A stretch of DNA of 64,000 nt from positions 1-64,000 of the forward strand of contig JANNFX010000239.1 in assembly GCA_031380225.1 (NCBI GenBank). Reading direction: 5' to 3'. How positions within the stretch are numbered: position 1 is the first letter of the stretch; every line of letters begins with the position of its first letter. The translations under genes were made by a program, and so were the position numbers. The notes under the pieces were generated by a model. The model was not told the DNA's origin. It worked only from the letters and a program-made list of their open reading frames with translations, and did not search any database. Origin of the DNA: JANNFX01 sp031380225 (lineage in GTDB: Bacteria; Pseudomonadota; Alphaproteobacteria; Rhizobiales; Hyphomicrobiaceae). Below, in pieces: positions 45,143 through 55,051 of the stretch.

Positions 45143-46813
45143 ATGTCACAGCCACGAAAAACAGCAGTCATGTTTTCAGGATTCGCCGATCCGAAGCCAG
45201 AACTAGGCCCTGGCGATGTGGTGATCGTCGGCGCGGGGCTGGCCGGGTTGTTCACGGCCTTGAAGCTGGCGCCGTTACCAGTGACGCTGGTTGCGGCCGC
45301 GCCGTTGGGGCAAGGTGCGTCGAGTATGTGGGCGCAGGGTGGCGTTGCTGCGGCCATCGGCGAAGGCGACACCGCTGAATCACATGCCAACGATACCGTC
45401 GAAGCTGGTGCTGGCCTGGTCGATAAAGCCGTCGCCACTTTGGTCGCCAGTGAAGCCGGCGGCCGCATCCGCGATCTCCTCGAATTCGGAGTGCCGTTTG
45501 ATCGCGACCTGGAAGGCCGCCTGCGGCTGTCACGGGAAGCCGCTCATTCCATGAACCGCATTGTGCGTGTGTCGGGAGATGGTGCCGGTGCGGCGATCAT
45601 GCAGGCGTTGATTGCAGCGGTGCGCAAGACCACTTCGATCCGCATCCTTGAGCATCACGAAGCCGAGGAATTGATCCTTGAAAACGGCCGCGTCTCGGGC
45701 GTGCGTTTGGTGCGCTCACATGAGCAAGGCAACGGCGTTTACGATTTCATTCCGGCAAGCGCCGTCGTATTGGCAACTGGCGGTGTTGGTGCACTCTACG
45801 CGGTCACGACGAATCCAGGTTATGCGCGTGGCGAAGCATTGGCGTTCGCGGCCCGCGCTGGGGCGGTGATTTCTGACGCGGAGTTCGTGCAGTTTCATCC
45901 GACCGCGATTGACTGCGGCATGGATCCGGCGCCTTTGGCAACTGAGGCCTTGCGTGGTGAAGGCGCAATCCTTGTCAATCGCGACGGTAAGCGATTTATG
46001 CAGGCGTTACACAAAGACGCCGAACTAGCTCCACGTGATGTCGTGGCGCGAGGTGTGTTCGCAGAAATTGCCGCCGGCCGCGGCGCGTTCCTCGATTGCC
46101 GGGATGCAATTGGCGCGCATTTCCCTACTGCATTTCCGACCGTTTACGCGCTGGCGAAATCAGCCGGCATCGATCCCGTAACAGACTTGATCCCTGTTGC
46201 ACCGGCTGCTCACTATCACATGGGCGGTGTCGCAACCGACATCAACGGCCGCACATCGGTCGAAGGTTTGTGGGCCGTTGGCGAGGTGGCCTGCACGGGT
46301 CTTCATGGCGCAAACCTCTTGTCATCAAATTCGCTGTTGGAAGCGGTCGTCTTCGGCGCCCGCGCGGCCACTGATATCTCAACGATGTTGCCAGCTAAAG
46401 CCATCAAACCGCGGGCCCAGTTGGTGCCGGTTGATCGTGAGGCTATTGTGGACCTCAATCATCGCAATGCCGCGCTTCAAAACTTGCGCGAGACCATGTC
46501 CAAGCACGTCGGCGTCGTTCGCACTGAGGTTGGACTGAAGACAGCGCTGAAAGTATTGAAAGCCATCGAAGGCGGCGCAGGCAACGACAGCGTGTTGGAG
46601 AATGCCGCATTGGCGGCGAGGTTCATCGCCGCCGCAGCCCTTGACCGTCACGAGAGCCGTGGCGGACACTGCCGCGCCGATTATCCTGAAGCGCTGCCGG
46701 GTTGTGCGCATCGGAGTTTTATGACACTTGCCGATCTCGAGCGGGCTGAGGCACCCAAGAAGGCGCTGCGCCGCCGTGCTAAATTGGCGGTTGTCGAGGA
46801 GCTGCCGCTGTGA
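45143..46813 (+). CDS. nadB: L-aspartate oxidase NadB
   Basis: A 556-aa flavoenzyme supplying iminoaspartate to NadA. The FAD-binding VIVGAGLAGL is at about 28-37; SSMWAQGGVAAA, EFVQFHPTA and RGEGAILVN are typical of the succinate dehydrogenase/NadB family; and HYHMGGV with SRGGHCRADYP completes the active site. The ATG at 45143 has AAGG upstream and is preferred to an upstream in-frame start at 45110. Its stop overlaps the nadC start. Confidence 0.95.
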   Translation: MSQPRKTAVMFSGFADPKPELGPGDVVIVGAGLAGLFTALKLAPLPVTLVAAAPLGQGASSMWAQGGVAAAIGEGDTAESHANDTVEAGAGLVDKAVATLVASEAGGRIRDLLEFGVPFDRDLEGRLRLSREAAHSMNRIVRVSGDGAGAAIMQALIAAVRKTTSIRILEHHEAEELILENGRVSGVRLVRSHEQGNGVYDFIPASAVVLATGGVGALYAVTTNPGYARGEALAFAARAGAVISDAEFVQFHPTAIDCGMDPAPLATEALRGEGAILVNRDGKRFMQALHKDAELAPRDVVARGVFAEIAAGRGAFLDCRDAIGAHFPTAFPTVYALAKSAGIDPVTDLIPVAPAAHYHMGGVATDINGRTSVEGLWAVGEVACTGLHGANLLSSNSLLEAVVFGARAATDISTMLPAKAIKPRAQLVPVDREAIVDLNHRNAALQNLRETMSKHVGVVRTEVGLKTALKVLKAIEGGAGNDSVLENAALAARFIAAAALDRHESRGGHCRADYPEALPGCAHRSFMTLADLERAEAPKKALRRRAKLAVVEELPL

Positions 46814-47673
46814 CGCAAAAGCCGCCGAAGGCGGTGCTGTCCGAGCTTCTCATCAAGCGCGCGGTTGACGCCGCGTTGCGTGAAGATCTCGGCGCATTGG
46901 GCGACATCACCACCAATGCGACGGTTGCAGAACACGCGAAATGCAAAGCGGCGTTTGCTGCCCGCGTAGCGGGCGTGATTTCGGGAATTGATCTGGCGCG
47001 TCTGACATTCGAAGCCCTCGATCCCAGCGTCTCCTTCGAAGCTCAAATTGCGGACGGCGATCCTGTCAGGCCGAAGACAGTTGTCGCGACCGTTTCTGGC
47101 AATGCGCGTGCGATCCTCACGGGCGAGCGTGTTGCGTTAAATTTCATGGGCCGGATGAGCGGTATTGCGTCCCTGACCCGCAAATATGCCGACGCGATTG
47201 AAGGCACATCGGCTAAAATTGCCGATACGCGAAAAACGACGCCCGGCCTCCGAGCTTTTGAGAAATACGCCGTGCGCTGCGGTGGCGGCGTCAATCATCG
47301 TGCAGGATTGTTTGATGCGGTGCTGATCAAAGACAATCATATCATTGCGGCTGGTGGTATTAAGCAGGCCATTGAGCGCGCACACGCCTACGCCGGTCAC
47401 ATGGTCAAAATCGAGATTGAGGTCGACACGCTGAAGCAGCTTGAAAAAGTGCTAGCACATAAAGTTGACGCTGTGCTGCTCGATAACATGACGCCTGATG
47501 TTCTCCATCAAGCTGTAAAAATGGTAGGAGGCCGCGCCCTGACGGAAGCGTCTGGCGGCGTCACTCTGCAAACCGTGCGCGCAATTGCCGATGCCGGTGT
47601 CGATCTCATTTCTGTTGGCGCGCTGACCCACTCCGCACCGGTCCTCGATCTCGGTTTAGACTTCGAGGGTTAG
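46810..47673 (+). CDS. nadC: Nicotinate-nucleotide pyrophosphorylase NadC
   Basis: A 287-aa quinolinate phosphoribosyltransferase. LREDLGALGDITT at the N-terminus, the Arg/Lys block DTRKTTPGLRAFEKYAV, GGGVNHRAGLFDAVLIKDNH and the C-terminal ASGGVTLQ are all conserved. Translation starts at GTG 46810 overlapping nadB (GTGA), so the two are coupled. It produces nicotinate mononucleotide, completing the de novo segment; NadE is encoded at 53326. Confidence 0.96.
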   Translation: MTQKPPKAVLSELLIKRAVDAALREDLGALGDITTNATVAEHAKCKAAFAARVAGVISGIDLARLTFEALDPSVSFEAQIADGDPVRPKTVVATVSGNARAILTGERVALNFMGRMSGIASLTRKYADAIEGTSAKIADTRKTTPGLRAFEKYAVRCGGGVNHRAGLFDAVLIKDNHIIAAGGIKQAIERAHAYAGHMVKIEIEVDTLKQLEKVLAHKVDAVLLDNMTPDVLHQAVKMVGGRALTEASGGVTLQTVRAIADAGVDLISVGALTHSAPVLDLGLDFEG

Positions 47674-47680
47674 TGCGCTG

Positions 47681-49108
47681 TCACGCCTTGGTTCGCGCGC
47701 GGCGTTTTTTGCGTGATACGCGCGGTGTTGGCACTGGGTTATTGTTGGCCGCTGCCTCGATGTCTGTTTTGAAAGCCGCGCGCACACTTCCTTCTCGCTC
47801 AATTGCGTGGGGCTCCAAGATCGCTGGTTGTGATGTGTGTTCGATGGCTTCAGCGTCGCGCGGGCCTGTATCACTCAAGTCCTCGACGCCGCTGCAGTCA
47901 CCTTTGAGCGAGGGCACCGGCGTGAACTTCGCGTGTCCAGGACCGGAAATCGCATCCTCGCTGTCAGGTGATGTCTCGAAAGCGACAGCGCTGATGGGGC
48001 CGGGCTCGGCTTCTGCGGCAGGGTCAGCGGCAGGCTCCTCTGAATTTTCAATGTTTAGCGGCTCGTCACTGCTGGCATTGCCTTCGGCAGCAACGGCTTG
48101 AATTTCCGCAACCGGCGCAGAGTCTTCATTGATCGACAGCCCGGCCTCGATGTGAGCCAATGCGTCGGCGATGTCTTCGGCAGAGGTCGCAACATTCGCA
48201 ACGATTTCTGTGACGCCATCCTCCGTCGCTTCAGGGGACAAAGAGGGTTCGTGCGATCCGTATGAAACGGCTCGGAGGGCATCAGACAGTGGGGTTGCTT
48301 GACGAAAATCGGCGAGGATTTCGTCAAGATCAAACAGAGCTTTGCCGTCCTCCATCAATGCCGTTGATTCGTCTTCTGCATTGTCCTCTATAGTGACGGG
48401 CGTGACCTGCGAAGCCGCCACCGCTTGGATCAAGTGCACTTCGGCTTCGGCTTCTGAAACGTCAATGCCGTCAGCGTCATCTGCGTAGAGGTCGAACTGG
48501 ATGTCGAGGTTATCGAGAAACGTAGCGACGAGATCCAACAGCGTTCCGAGGCGGATACGGCCGCCGATCAGGAAATCCTCGGTAACCGGCAAAAGCGTGC
48601 CGTCTGCGGGGGCTGAAACTTCGGCTTCGACAACACCACGCGAGCGCAGGTAGGCCAGTTGCGTATCACCGGTTTCGAAATTGATCGCTTCAGCCTTGGC
48701 GATATCTTCAGCCAAGTCGAGGAGTGTCGTCGTGCCACTGGTAAAGAGATTGGTCAGCGGCTCGAGGCGGCGGAAACGCTCGACAACCGCCTCCGACCGT
48801 TGCCGCGAGCGGAGAACTCGGGCGGCAAGCTGTAATTCAAATGTTCGAATGCCGTCGATGGCGCGGCGCTGGTGCGCGCGCAGCAGAGGCAAATCATCAG
48901 GCGTTTCCGGGATCGCGTTCCAAATCACCGCGCACTTCAAAAGATCTTCGCCAGCCGCCAGTGCCAAGTCGAGATTGTCCGCCAGCATGTAGACGCTGGC
49001 CGGTGCGCGTTTGCTTAGCACTGGCGCCCTGTCAGACTGGTTATTTGACCAGTCGTATGAGGATAGCACTGGCAGGGCTGTGTTCAAGTTTATCGGCATG
49101 ACGATCAT
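47681..49108 (-). CDS. Uncharacterised acidic protein with basic C-terminal tail (475 aa)
   Basis: I do not recognise this protein. Residues 1-200 look folded and helical (NLDLALAAGEDLLKCAVIW, RAHQRRAIDGIRTFELQLAAR) and may be a real domain. Residues 200-445 are strongly acidic and low in complexity (many Glu, Asp, Ala, Ser, Pro), probably disordered. The last 12 residues are a Lys/Arg cluster (SRKKRRARTKA). There is no signal peptide or membrane segment. GGAG lies just before the ATG at 49108. It is convergent with nadC, 7 bases apart. Confidence 0.75.
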   Translation of the reverse strand: MIVMPINLNTALPVLSSYDWSNNQSDRAPVLSKRAPASVYMLADNLDLALAAGEDLLKCAVIWNAIPETPDDLPLLRAHQRRAIDGIRTFELQLAARVLRSRQRSEAVVERFRRLEPLTNLFTSGTTTLLDLAEDIAKAEAINFETGDTQLAYLRSRGVVEAEVSAPADGTLLPVTEDFLIGGRIRLGTLLDLVATFLDNLDIQFDLYADDADGIDVSEAEAEVHLIQAVAASQVTPVTIEDNAEDESTALMEDGKALFDLDEILADFRQATPLSDALRAVSYGSHEPSLSPEATEDGVTEIVANVATSAEDIADALAHIEAGLSINEDSAPVAEIQAVAAEGNASSDEPLNIENSEEPAADPAAEAEPGPISAVAFETSPDSEDAISGPGHAKFTPVPSLKGDCSGVEDLSDTGPRDAEAIEHTSQPAILEPHAIEREGSVRAAFKTDIEAAANNNPVPTPRVSRKKRRARTKA

Positions 49109-49229
49109 TCGCTCCGGTGAAGCGTAAAACAGTCATGATTCGGCCGGCTACATCATGGCAACGAACGATTGTCCCTCGATATACACAGGTTGGGTGGTTA
49201 CAACTCGCTGAATTCGCTGGCCGCGGCAG

Positions 49230-50345
49230 TTATGCAAACCGTGCGCAATAGACCGGCGGCAGGTAACGGGCGGCCTCGATCCAGCTGTCGCCCTGGTCTT
49301 CGGAAATCCATACATTTCCGGTTGAACTGGCCAGCACCAGCGAATTTCCCGTCGCGTCGAGATCAAGTCCGTGGCGGAAGACGATGTCCCAAGCTGGTTC
49401 TTGTGGCAGTCCGCGGCTCAAGACATCGAACGTCTTGCCGCCATCGCGTGTGCGGGTGACGACCAGGCGGCCATCAACGGGAATGCGTTTTTGATCACTG
49501 ATACCGGGCACGAACCAGGCCATGTCAGGTTCGTTTGGATGGACCACAACGCCGAAGCCGAACGTTGAAACTGGGTTTTCCTTGAGTTCATCCCAGTTTG
49601 CGCCGCCATCGCGCGAGCGGAACATGCCGTTGTGATGTTGAACCCACAGCGTTCCGGGCGCCGCTTGGCATTGCACCAGGCGATGCACGTCCTGCTTCAC
49701 AGGATCGTTGGTCATTTCTGGCGGAACGTAGTCGGCGCGGAAGCCGCGGCCTTCACACGCCCATGTCGCGCCAGCGTCCGTCGTGATCCAAACGCCGCCT
49801 GTTGAGACGCCGATGCGGACCGTGTCGCTGTTTCGCGGATCGACACAAACCGAATGCAGGCCAGGCAAATCTGCGCCGCCGCCAAACCAGACCGACTTGA
49901 TGCGGGCGTCCCACAGCGGCCGGTTCAAATGCCACGATGCGCCCGCATCATCGGAGCGGAACAGACCACCAGGCAACGTTCCGCACCAAATAGTGCCGGG
50001 CTTGTCCGGTCCGCCCTGTTCAAGCGACCAGACTTTGGAAGTCGACCACGCGAGCGGCTTGCCCCACATGTCGTTGTCTTCGAGATCAGCCGGTTTTTCA
50101 GGATATGCGGGAGCAGGGCATTCCTCCCAATCGCGCTTGGCCATATTGCAGCGATGCATTTTGACGCCGAAGTGTCCATGTTCAAGGGCTGCGTGCAAGC
50201 GGCCGTCCCGGCGGTCATGCATGACCATTGAAACGTTGTCGGCCAGAAAATCGGTGTGACTGACCGACCAATTCGAACCAGGAGAGCCGCGGCGTTGCAA
50301 GGTGAACAAGCCTTTGCGCGTTGCCAGCAATACGGTGTCACTCAT
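49230..50345 (-). CDS. BNR/sialidase-type beta-propeller protein
   Basis: A 371-aa cytoplasmic protein with repeated Asp-box-like turns (SDDAGASWH, TTDAGATWAC, SRDGGANWDE, TRDGGKTFD, SEDQGDSWIE), indicating a BNR/VPS10-like beta propeller. It lacks a signal peptide. Start MSDTVLLATRKGLF at ATG 50345 has GGAG 8 bases upstream. The next upstream gene encodes a MoaD/ThiS-like protein, a pairing seen in other genomes, but the function of the pair is not established. Confidence 0.85.
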   Translation of the reverse strand: MSDTVLLATRKGLFTLQRRGSPGSNWSVSHTDFLADNVSMVMHDRRDGRLHAALEHGHFGVKMHRCNMAKRDWEECPAPAYPEKPADLEDNDMWGKPLAWSTSKVWSLEQGGPDKPGTIWCGTLPGGLFRSDDAGASWHLNRPLWDARIKSVWFGGGADLPGLHSVCVDPRNSDTVRIGVSTGGVWITTDAGATWACEGRGFRADYVPPEMTNDPVKQDVHRLVQCQAAPGTLWVQHHNGMFRSRDGGANWDELKENPVSTFGFGVVVHPNEPDMAWFVPGISDQKRIPVDGRLVVTRTRDGGKTFDVLSRGLPQEPAWDIVFRHGLDLDATGNSLVLASSTGNVWISEDQGDSWIEAARYLPPVYCARFA

Positions 50346-50360
50346 GGTCAATGCTCCTGA

Positions 50361-50630
50361 TTAGCCGCCGGAAAGGGACTGCATGACATAAATTTTACTC
50401 GCCTCTGTAACTGGGTCCGAGAGGCGCACGCGATCGGCCATCAACCGGCCGTCGACAAAAATCAGCATATGCTTTCGGAGACTCGATTGATCATCGAGCA
50501 CATAACTGCGAAGCGGCGGATTGGTGGCAAACACAGCCTCAAGCACGTCGCGCACACTTGAGCCGGGCGCGATCGTTGGCGGACAGGCAACATGGCGCTG
50601 AAGAACGGCCGCAAATGAAACTGTGGCCAT
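50361..50630 (-). CDS. MoaD/ThiS-family ubiquitin-like protein
   Basis: An 89-aa beta-grasp protein ending in Gly-Gly (LSGG), the feature needed for adenylation and thiocarboxylate formation in sulfur carriers. VLEAVFATNPPLRSYVLDDQ and FVDGRLM fit MoaD/ThiS-like proteins, though it is closer to the group found beside BNR-repeat genes than to true molybdopterin synthase MoaD. No moa or thi genes are nearby. It is co-transcribed with the propeller gene 15 bases downstream. Confidence 0.85.
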   Translation of the reverse strand: MATVSFAAVLQRHVACPPTIAPGSSVRDVLEAVFATNPPLRSYVLDDQSSLRKHMLIFVDGRLMADRVRLSDPVTEASKIYVMQSLSGG

Positions 50631-50662
50631 GCGCTTCCTCGCTGGCTTGGAATTGAGAAACG

Positions 50663-52030
50663 TTACGCCTGACCGGCGAGGCGCGCAACAGCGCGGGCGC
50701 GGCCCATGAACGGCAGCAGCGTTTTCATATCAGGTCCGCTATCCCGGCCGGTCAAGGCCAATCGCAGGGGATGGAACAGCGCCTTACCTTTGGCTCCGGT
50801 TGCGTCCTTGATGGCAGAGGTCCACGCCGCCCACGTCGTCTCGTCCCACGGCTCGGCCGGAATGAGTGATGCGGCCTTGTCGAGCAAAGCCTTGTCTTCG
50901 ATCACCGGTTCGATCGAGCCCGTCGCGACGCGCCACCAAGCCGCCGCATCATTCAGTGTTTTAAGGTTGCCGCGAACGGCCAGCCAGAACGCCTCTCCGC
51001 CACCTACGCCAAGCGCTTCGAGGCGTTTTTTTGTGTCGCTATAAGGCGTCTTCAACAGCAGCTTCGAGTTCAGTGTTTCGAGATCGTGGACATCGAAGCG
51101 GCCTGGCGCCGATGAAATCTTGTTCAGGTCAAAGAGCGCAACCAGCTCATCGATATTGGTGTGAGCCTCGATTGAATCCGAAGTGCCGAGGAGGGCGGCG
51201 TGGCTCATGACCGCCATCGGTTCCAATCCGGCTTCGCGGAAACTCAATACTGACAATGCGCCGAGTCGCTTTGACAATGCCGCCCCATCGGCGCCAATCA
51301 GTAGCGAGTGATGCGCAAACTCGGGCGGCTTGGCACCCATGGCTTCTATGATTTGGATCTGGACGCCGGTGTTGGTGACGTGGTCTTCACCGCGCACAAT
51401 ATGGGTGATGCCAAAATCGATATCGTCGATAACACTGGTGAAGGTGTAGAGGAATGAGCCATCGGCGCGCTGCAGTACAGGATCGGACAGCGATCCCGCA
51501 TCGACTTTAATTTCACCGCGGACAAGGTCATTCCAAGTGACTGCGCGGTGCTGGGGTGTGAAATCTGTGGCGGAGGCAGTGTTATCGAGCCGGAAGCGCC
51601 AATAGACTTTGCGGCCTTCTTCTTCAAATGCCGCGCGCTCGGCGGCTGTCAACTTCAGGCTTGCGCGATCATAAACCGGTGGCATACCGCGGCCGAGCTG
51701 GCGCTTACGTTTGCGGTCAAGTTCGTCAGCGGACTCATAGCAGGCGTAGAGCCGCCCCGCCTTCTTGAGCGCCTCTGCCGCTACTTGATAGCGCTCGGTG
51801 CGATCTGACTGGCGGGCTTCGCTTGACCAAGAGATGCCAAGCCAATTCAAGTCATCGCGAATGCCTTGGGCAAACTCGTCCGTCGAGCGCTCGCGATCGG
51901 TATCGTCGAGGCGCAGCATCAATTCGCCACCGTTCTTGCGGGCGTAGAGCGCGTTGAGCACCGCGGTGCGTACGTTGCCGATATGAATGCGGCCCGTTGG
52001 GCTCGGTGCAAATCGAAGTTTAGCGGCCAT
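50663..52030 (-). CDS. gltX: Glutamate-tRNA ligase
   Basis: A 455-aa class I aminoacyl-tRNA synthetase. The HIGH motif appears as HIGN (16-19, [12 protein letters not shown]) and KMSKS as LSKRLG (about 249-254). [10 protein letters not shown] and [14 protein letters not shown] are typical of GltX. The KMSKS variant LSKR is usual in alphaproteobacterial GltX paralogues, some of which charge tRNA-Gln; whether a second gltX exists cannot be seen here. Confidence 0.94.
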   Translation of the reverse strand: MAAKLRFAPSPTGRIHIGNVRTAVLNALYARKNGGELMLRLDDTDRERSTDEFAQGIRDDLNWLGISWSSEARQSDRTERYQVAAEALKKAGRLYACYESADELDRKRKRQLGRGMPPVYDRASLKLTAAERAAFEEEGRKVYWRFRLDNTASATDFTPQHRAVTWNDLVRGEIKVDAGSLSDPVLQRADGSFLYTFTSVIDDIDFGITHIVRGEDHVTNTGVQIQIIEAMGAKPPEFAHHSLLIGADGAALSKRLGALSVLSFREAGLEPMAVMSHAALLGTSDSIEAHTNIDELVALFDLNKISSAPGRFDVHDLETLNSKLLLKTPYSDTKKRLEALGVGGGEAFWLAVRGNLKTLNDAAAWWRVATGSIEPVIEDKALLDKAASLIPAEPWDETTWAAWTSAIKDATGAKGKALFHPLRLALTGRDSGPDMKTLLPFMGRARAVARLAGQA

Positions 52031-52154
52031 GATTGGTCAGCGTTCCGTTCAGTGTAGAACCCTTGTGTGGGCGCAATTCCAGGATCGATTGGCATGCAAA
52101 GCGGCAGAACTCAAGCGTGGAGAGCATGAGAGCTCAGTTATTGCGCTTCTGAAC

Positions 52155-52583
52155 TCAAGCCCGCTGCCCAGTAACCGCGAATTCGAGCGCGGCGGCGTCA
52201 TCGTGATTGGCGGTTGTGAAAAGTTCTTCGCCGTCACGGGTTGAAATCCGGAGTTCCACAAAGCCGATGCTGGTCGAGGTCGCCGACTCATAGAGGCTCA
52301 GCATGCCGAGCACGCCGGTCACCACTGCGCCGAGCATGAACCGTTCGCGCCAGCCAAAATCCGTGACCAGGATTAGAAAAATGGCTGACGTGACCATGAA
52401 GGCCATGCCCATCGCCAACAGGCCCTTGTAGTCGCGCTCGACCAGTTCGGTATGTTCAATTTCGAGTATGTCGCCAATCGCAATGTAGCGGTCGCCGAGG
52501 CGCAGCAACGGCTTTCCCGACTGGGGGTCGGTGACAATGTCCCACATGCGCGGGAACGATTGCATGATGAGTGGCAATCCCAT
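52155..52583 (-). CDS. Small membrane protein, unknown (142 aa)
   Basis: A short N-terminal soluble part (RLGDRYIAIGDILEIEH) is followed by two membrane segments (about 53-73 and 81-98) and a C-terminal soluble part (RISTRDGEELFTTANHDDA) that resembles PH-like two-strand domains of small bacterial membrane proteins. No family can be named. The ATG at 52583 or the one at 52565 may be used. Confidence 0.6.
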   Translation of the reverse strand: MGLPLIMQSFPRMWDIVTDPQSGKPLLRLGDRYIAIGDILEIEHTELVERDYKGLLAMGMAFMVTSAIFLILVTDFGWRERFMLGAVVTGVLGMLSLYESATSTSIGFVELRISTRDGEELFTTANHDDAAALEFAVTGQRA

Positions 52584-52671
52584 GCCCTGACCATAACTGC
52601 GGGGGCGCTAAGGGATTGTTAATGAACCCGGCTGAGCGGCCAGCAATCATCGCCGGTCGCTCAAGTCTTGA

Positions 52672-53184
52672 TCACAACAGAAAATCGCCGGATGTCAGCT
52701 GAGCTTCGGTGACGCCCAACAATCGCACGGAATCTCCGCCTCCGAGATCGATCAGCAGCCCCGATGCGGTATCCGTGGCGTGCGCTAACACATCGTTGAA
52801 GGTGACAAAGTCAAAGGCAGCATTTCTCAGATCAAGCCGATCGAGCGTCCCGCCAGCGGTGAAGCCCTGAATACGATCATCGCCTTCGCCGCTGTCGAAC
52901 ACGAAGCGGTCATTGCCAGCGCCGCCGTCCATGAAATCATCGCCGTTGTCACCAGAAATGACGTCGTTGCCGGCGTCGCCGAACAGCCGGTCGGCACCAG
53001 TGCCGCCTTCCATATTGTCGTTGCCACCGCCGCCTCGCAACACGTCGTTGCCGGCGTCGCCGTCCATGACATCATTGCCACCGAACCCGAACAAGACATC
53101 ATTGCCGCCCTTGCCCTCCATGACATCGCTAAAATCTGTGCCGAATAACCGATCGGCGCCGGGTCCACCTTCTCGCTTTGCCAT
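52672..53184 (-). CDS. Short RTX calcium-binding repeat protein
   Basis: A 170-aa protein made mostly of RTX nonapeptides (GGNDVLFGF, GDAGNDVLRGG and similar, about residues 8-95), forming a calcium-stabilised beta roll, followed by a C-terminal domain ending SGDFLL as type I secretion substrates often do. There is no enzymatic domain and no signal peptide. The ATG at 53184 has GGAG upstream. The DNA repeats follow the protein repeats and are not an independent repeat array. Confidence 0.85.
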   Translation of the reverse strand: MAKREGGPGADRLFGTDFSDVMEGKGGNDVLFGFGGNDVMDGDAGNDVLRGGGGNDNMEGGTGADRLFGDAGNDVISGDNGDDFMDGGAGNDRFVFDSGEGDDRIQGFTAGGTLDRLDLRNAAFDFVTFNDVLAHATDTASGLLIDLGGGDSVRLLGVTEAQLTSGDFLL

Positions 53185-53325
53185 CACTAAAACTCCATTT
53201 GAATATTGTGTTTGAATATTGTGGTCGGGTTGCGCTTCAAGTCCAATACCCGCTGCTGCCTGACAATGCTCAGCCAGCCTCTGTCAGCTCGCCATCAGCT
53301 TGAGCAGCCCGCGAACGAGCGGCGA

Positions 53326-55002
53326 CTACTCCCTGAATTTGTTGGTTATGGGATAGCGCCGGTCGCGGCCGAAGTTCCGAGCCGAGATTTTGACGCCGGG
53401 CGCGGCCTGCCGGCGCTTATACTCCGCGAGATATAAAAGTCGCTCGACCTTCTTGACGGTGTCGCGATCAAAGCCTTTGGCAATAATGTCCGAAACGGCA
53501 GTTTCCTGTTCAACCAGCAAACGCAGAATAGCGTCCAGTACCTCATAAGGTGGCAGGCTGTCCTGGTCTTTTTGGTTTTCGCGAAGCTCGGCGGTTGGGG
53601 CTTTGGTGATGATGCGCTCGGGGATCACGACGCCCTTCGGACCCTTGCTGCCAACCGGACGATGCACGTTGCGCCAATTGGCCAAGCGATAGACCTCGGT
53701 CTTGTAAAGATCCTTGATGGGGTTGAAGCCGCCGTTCATATCACCATAGAGCGTCGCGTAGCCGACCGACATTTCGCTCTTGTTGCCAGTCGTCAGTACC
53801 ATGGCACCGGTGGTGTTCGAGATCGCCATCAGCATGGTGCCGCGGACACGGCTTTGAATGTTTTCCTCAGCGACGCCGGGCTGCTGGCCAGCACGATAGG
53901 GCGTATGCATCGCCATCATGCCTTCAACAGCCGGCGAAACCGGCACCACATCGTAGCGAACGCCGAGGGCTTTGGCACACGCTTCCGCGTCGGCAAGACT
54001 ATCGTTGGATGTAAATTTATAGGGCATCATTACACACAGCACGCGCTCTGCTCCAAGCCCATCGACCGCCATGGCTGCGACGAGCGCAGAATCGATGCCG
54101 CCGGATAGCCCGAGTACGACGCCAGGGAAGCCGTTCTTGTCGACATAGTCACGAAGTCCGAGGACGCAGGCATGATAGGCGGCCGCATCGGTTTCTGGAA
54201 TTACCGCCACCTTGCCTTTGGCGCACTCCCAGCCAGTTGCGCCGCGGTGCCATTCGGTCATGACCAGCGCCTCGTTCCAGGCCGGTAACTGATGCGCGAG
54301 GCTGCGGTCTGCATTCAAGACAAATGACGCGCCATCGAAGACCAATTCGTCTTGGCCGCCAACTTGATTGAGGTAAATCAGCGGCAGTCCAGTTTCGGTG
54401 ATGCGTGCCACGGCGACATTCATGCGCCGGTCCATCTTCGGCCAGTCGAACGGCGAGCCATTGGGCGAAATCAAAATCTCGGCGCCGCATTCAGCGAGAC
54501 ATTCGACGACGTCGTCTTTCCAAATGTCTTCGCAAATTGGCACGCCGAGGCGTACGCCTTTGAAGTTGACCGGTCCCGGCATCGGACCGGCGGCAAACAC
54601 GCGTTTCTCATCGAAGACGCCGTAGTTCGGCAGATCGGCTTTGTAGCGCACGGCTTGCACGGCGCCGTTGTCAATCAGCACGGCCGCATTATAGAGCGCG
54701 GTTTCTGCCGGCGAGACGGCGTCAGGCCAGATGGTGCCAGTCAGAACGGCAGGACCGGGACCGAGGCGTTTTGCAAGCGCTTCGACGCCATCACGGGCGG
54801 CCCTCTGAAAGGCAGGCTTCAGAACCAAATCCTCGGGCGGATAGCCGGTGATGAACAGTTCTGGAAATACGATGAGATCGGCGCCGAGCTTGGCCGCTTG
54901 ACCGCGCGCGGTCTCTAACATGGCAATGTTGCCGGCAATGTCGCCAACGGTTGGGTTCAATTGCGCGAGTGCGATTTTGAGATGCGTGGTGGGTGTGGTC
55001 AT
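53326..55002 (-). CDS. nadE: Glutamine-dependent NAD+ synthetase NadE
   Basis: A 558-aa two-domain enzyme. The N-terminal nitrilase-type glutaminase has the triad E48 (VFPELFITGY), K121 (RYKADLPNYG) and C157 (VPICEDIW). The C-terminal synthetase has the ATP-pyrophosphatase P-loop SGGIDS at about 300-305. It makes NAD from deamido-NAD using glutamine. The nadABC operon lies 6 kb to the left, on the other strand. Confidence 0.97.
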   Translation of the reverse strand: MTTPTTHLKIALAQLNPTVGDIAGNIAMLETARGQAAKLGADLIVFPELFITGYPPEDLVLKPAFQRAARDGVEALAKRLGPGPAVLTGTIWPDAVSPAETALYNAAVLIDNGAVQAVRYKADLPNYGVFDEKRVFAAGPMPGPVNFKGVRLGVPICEDIWKDDVVECLAECGAEILISPNGSPFDWPKMDRRMNVAVARITETGLPLIYLNQVGGQDELVFDGASFVLNADRSLAHQLPAWNEALVMTEWHRGATGWECAKGKVAVIPETDAAAYHACVLGLRDYVDKNGFPGVVLGLSGGIDSALVAAMAVDGLGAERVLCVMMPYKFTSNDSLADAEACAKALGVRYDVVPVSPAVEGMMAMHTPYRAGQQPGVAEENIQSRVRGTMLMAISNTTGAMVLTTGNKSEMSVGYATLYGDMNGGFNPIKDLYKTEVYRLANWRNVHRPVGSKGPKGVVIPERIITKAPTAELRENQKDQDSLPPYEVLDAILRLLVEQETAVSDIIAKGFDRDTVKKVERLLYLAEYKRRQAAPGVKISARNFGRDRRYPITNKFRE

Positions 55003-55051
55003 GGAACGTCTGGTATCATCGCAGATGCGGGGTTGTCATCGGCTTTGGCCG

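Noticed and set aside
52900..53170. Regularly spaced DNA repeats that could suggest a CRISPR or tandem array
   Set aside because: They are the codons of the RTX nonapeptides; there are no unique spacers and the frame is intact.
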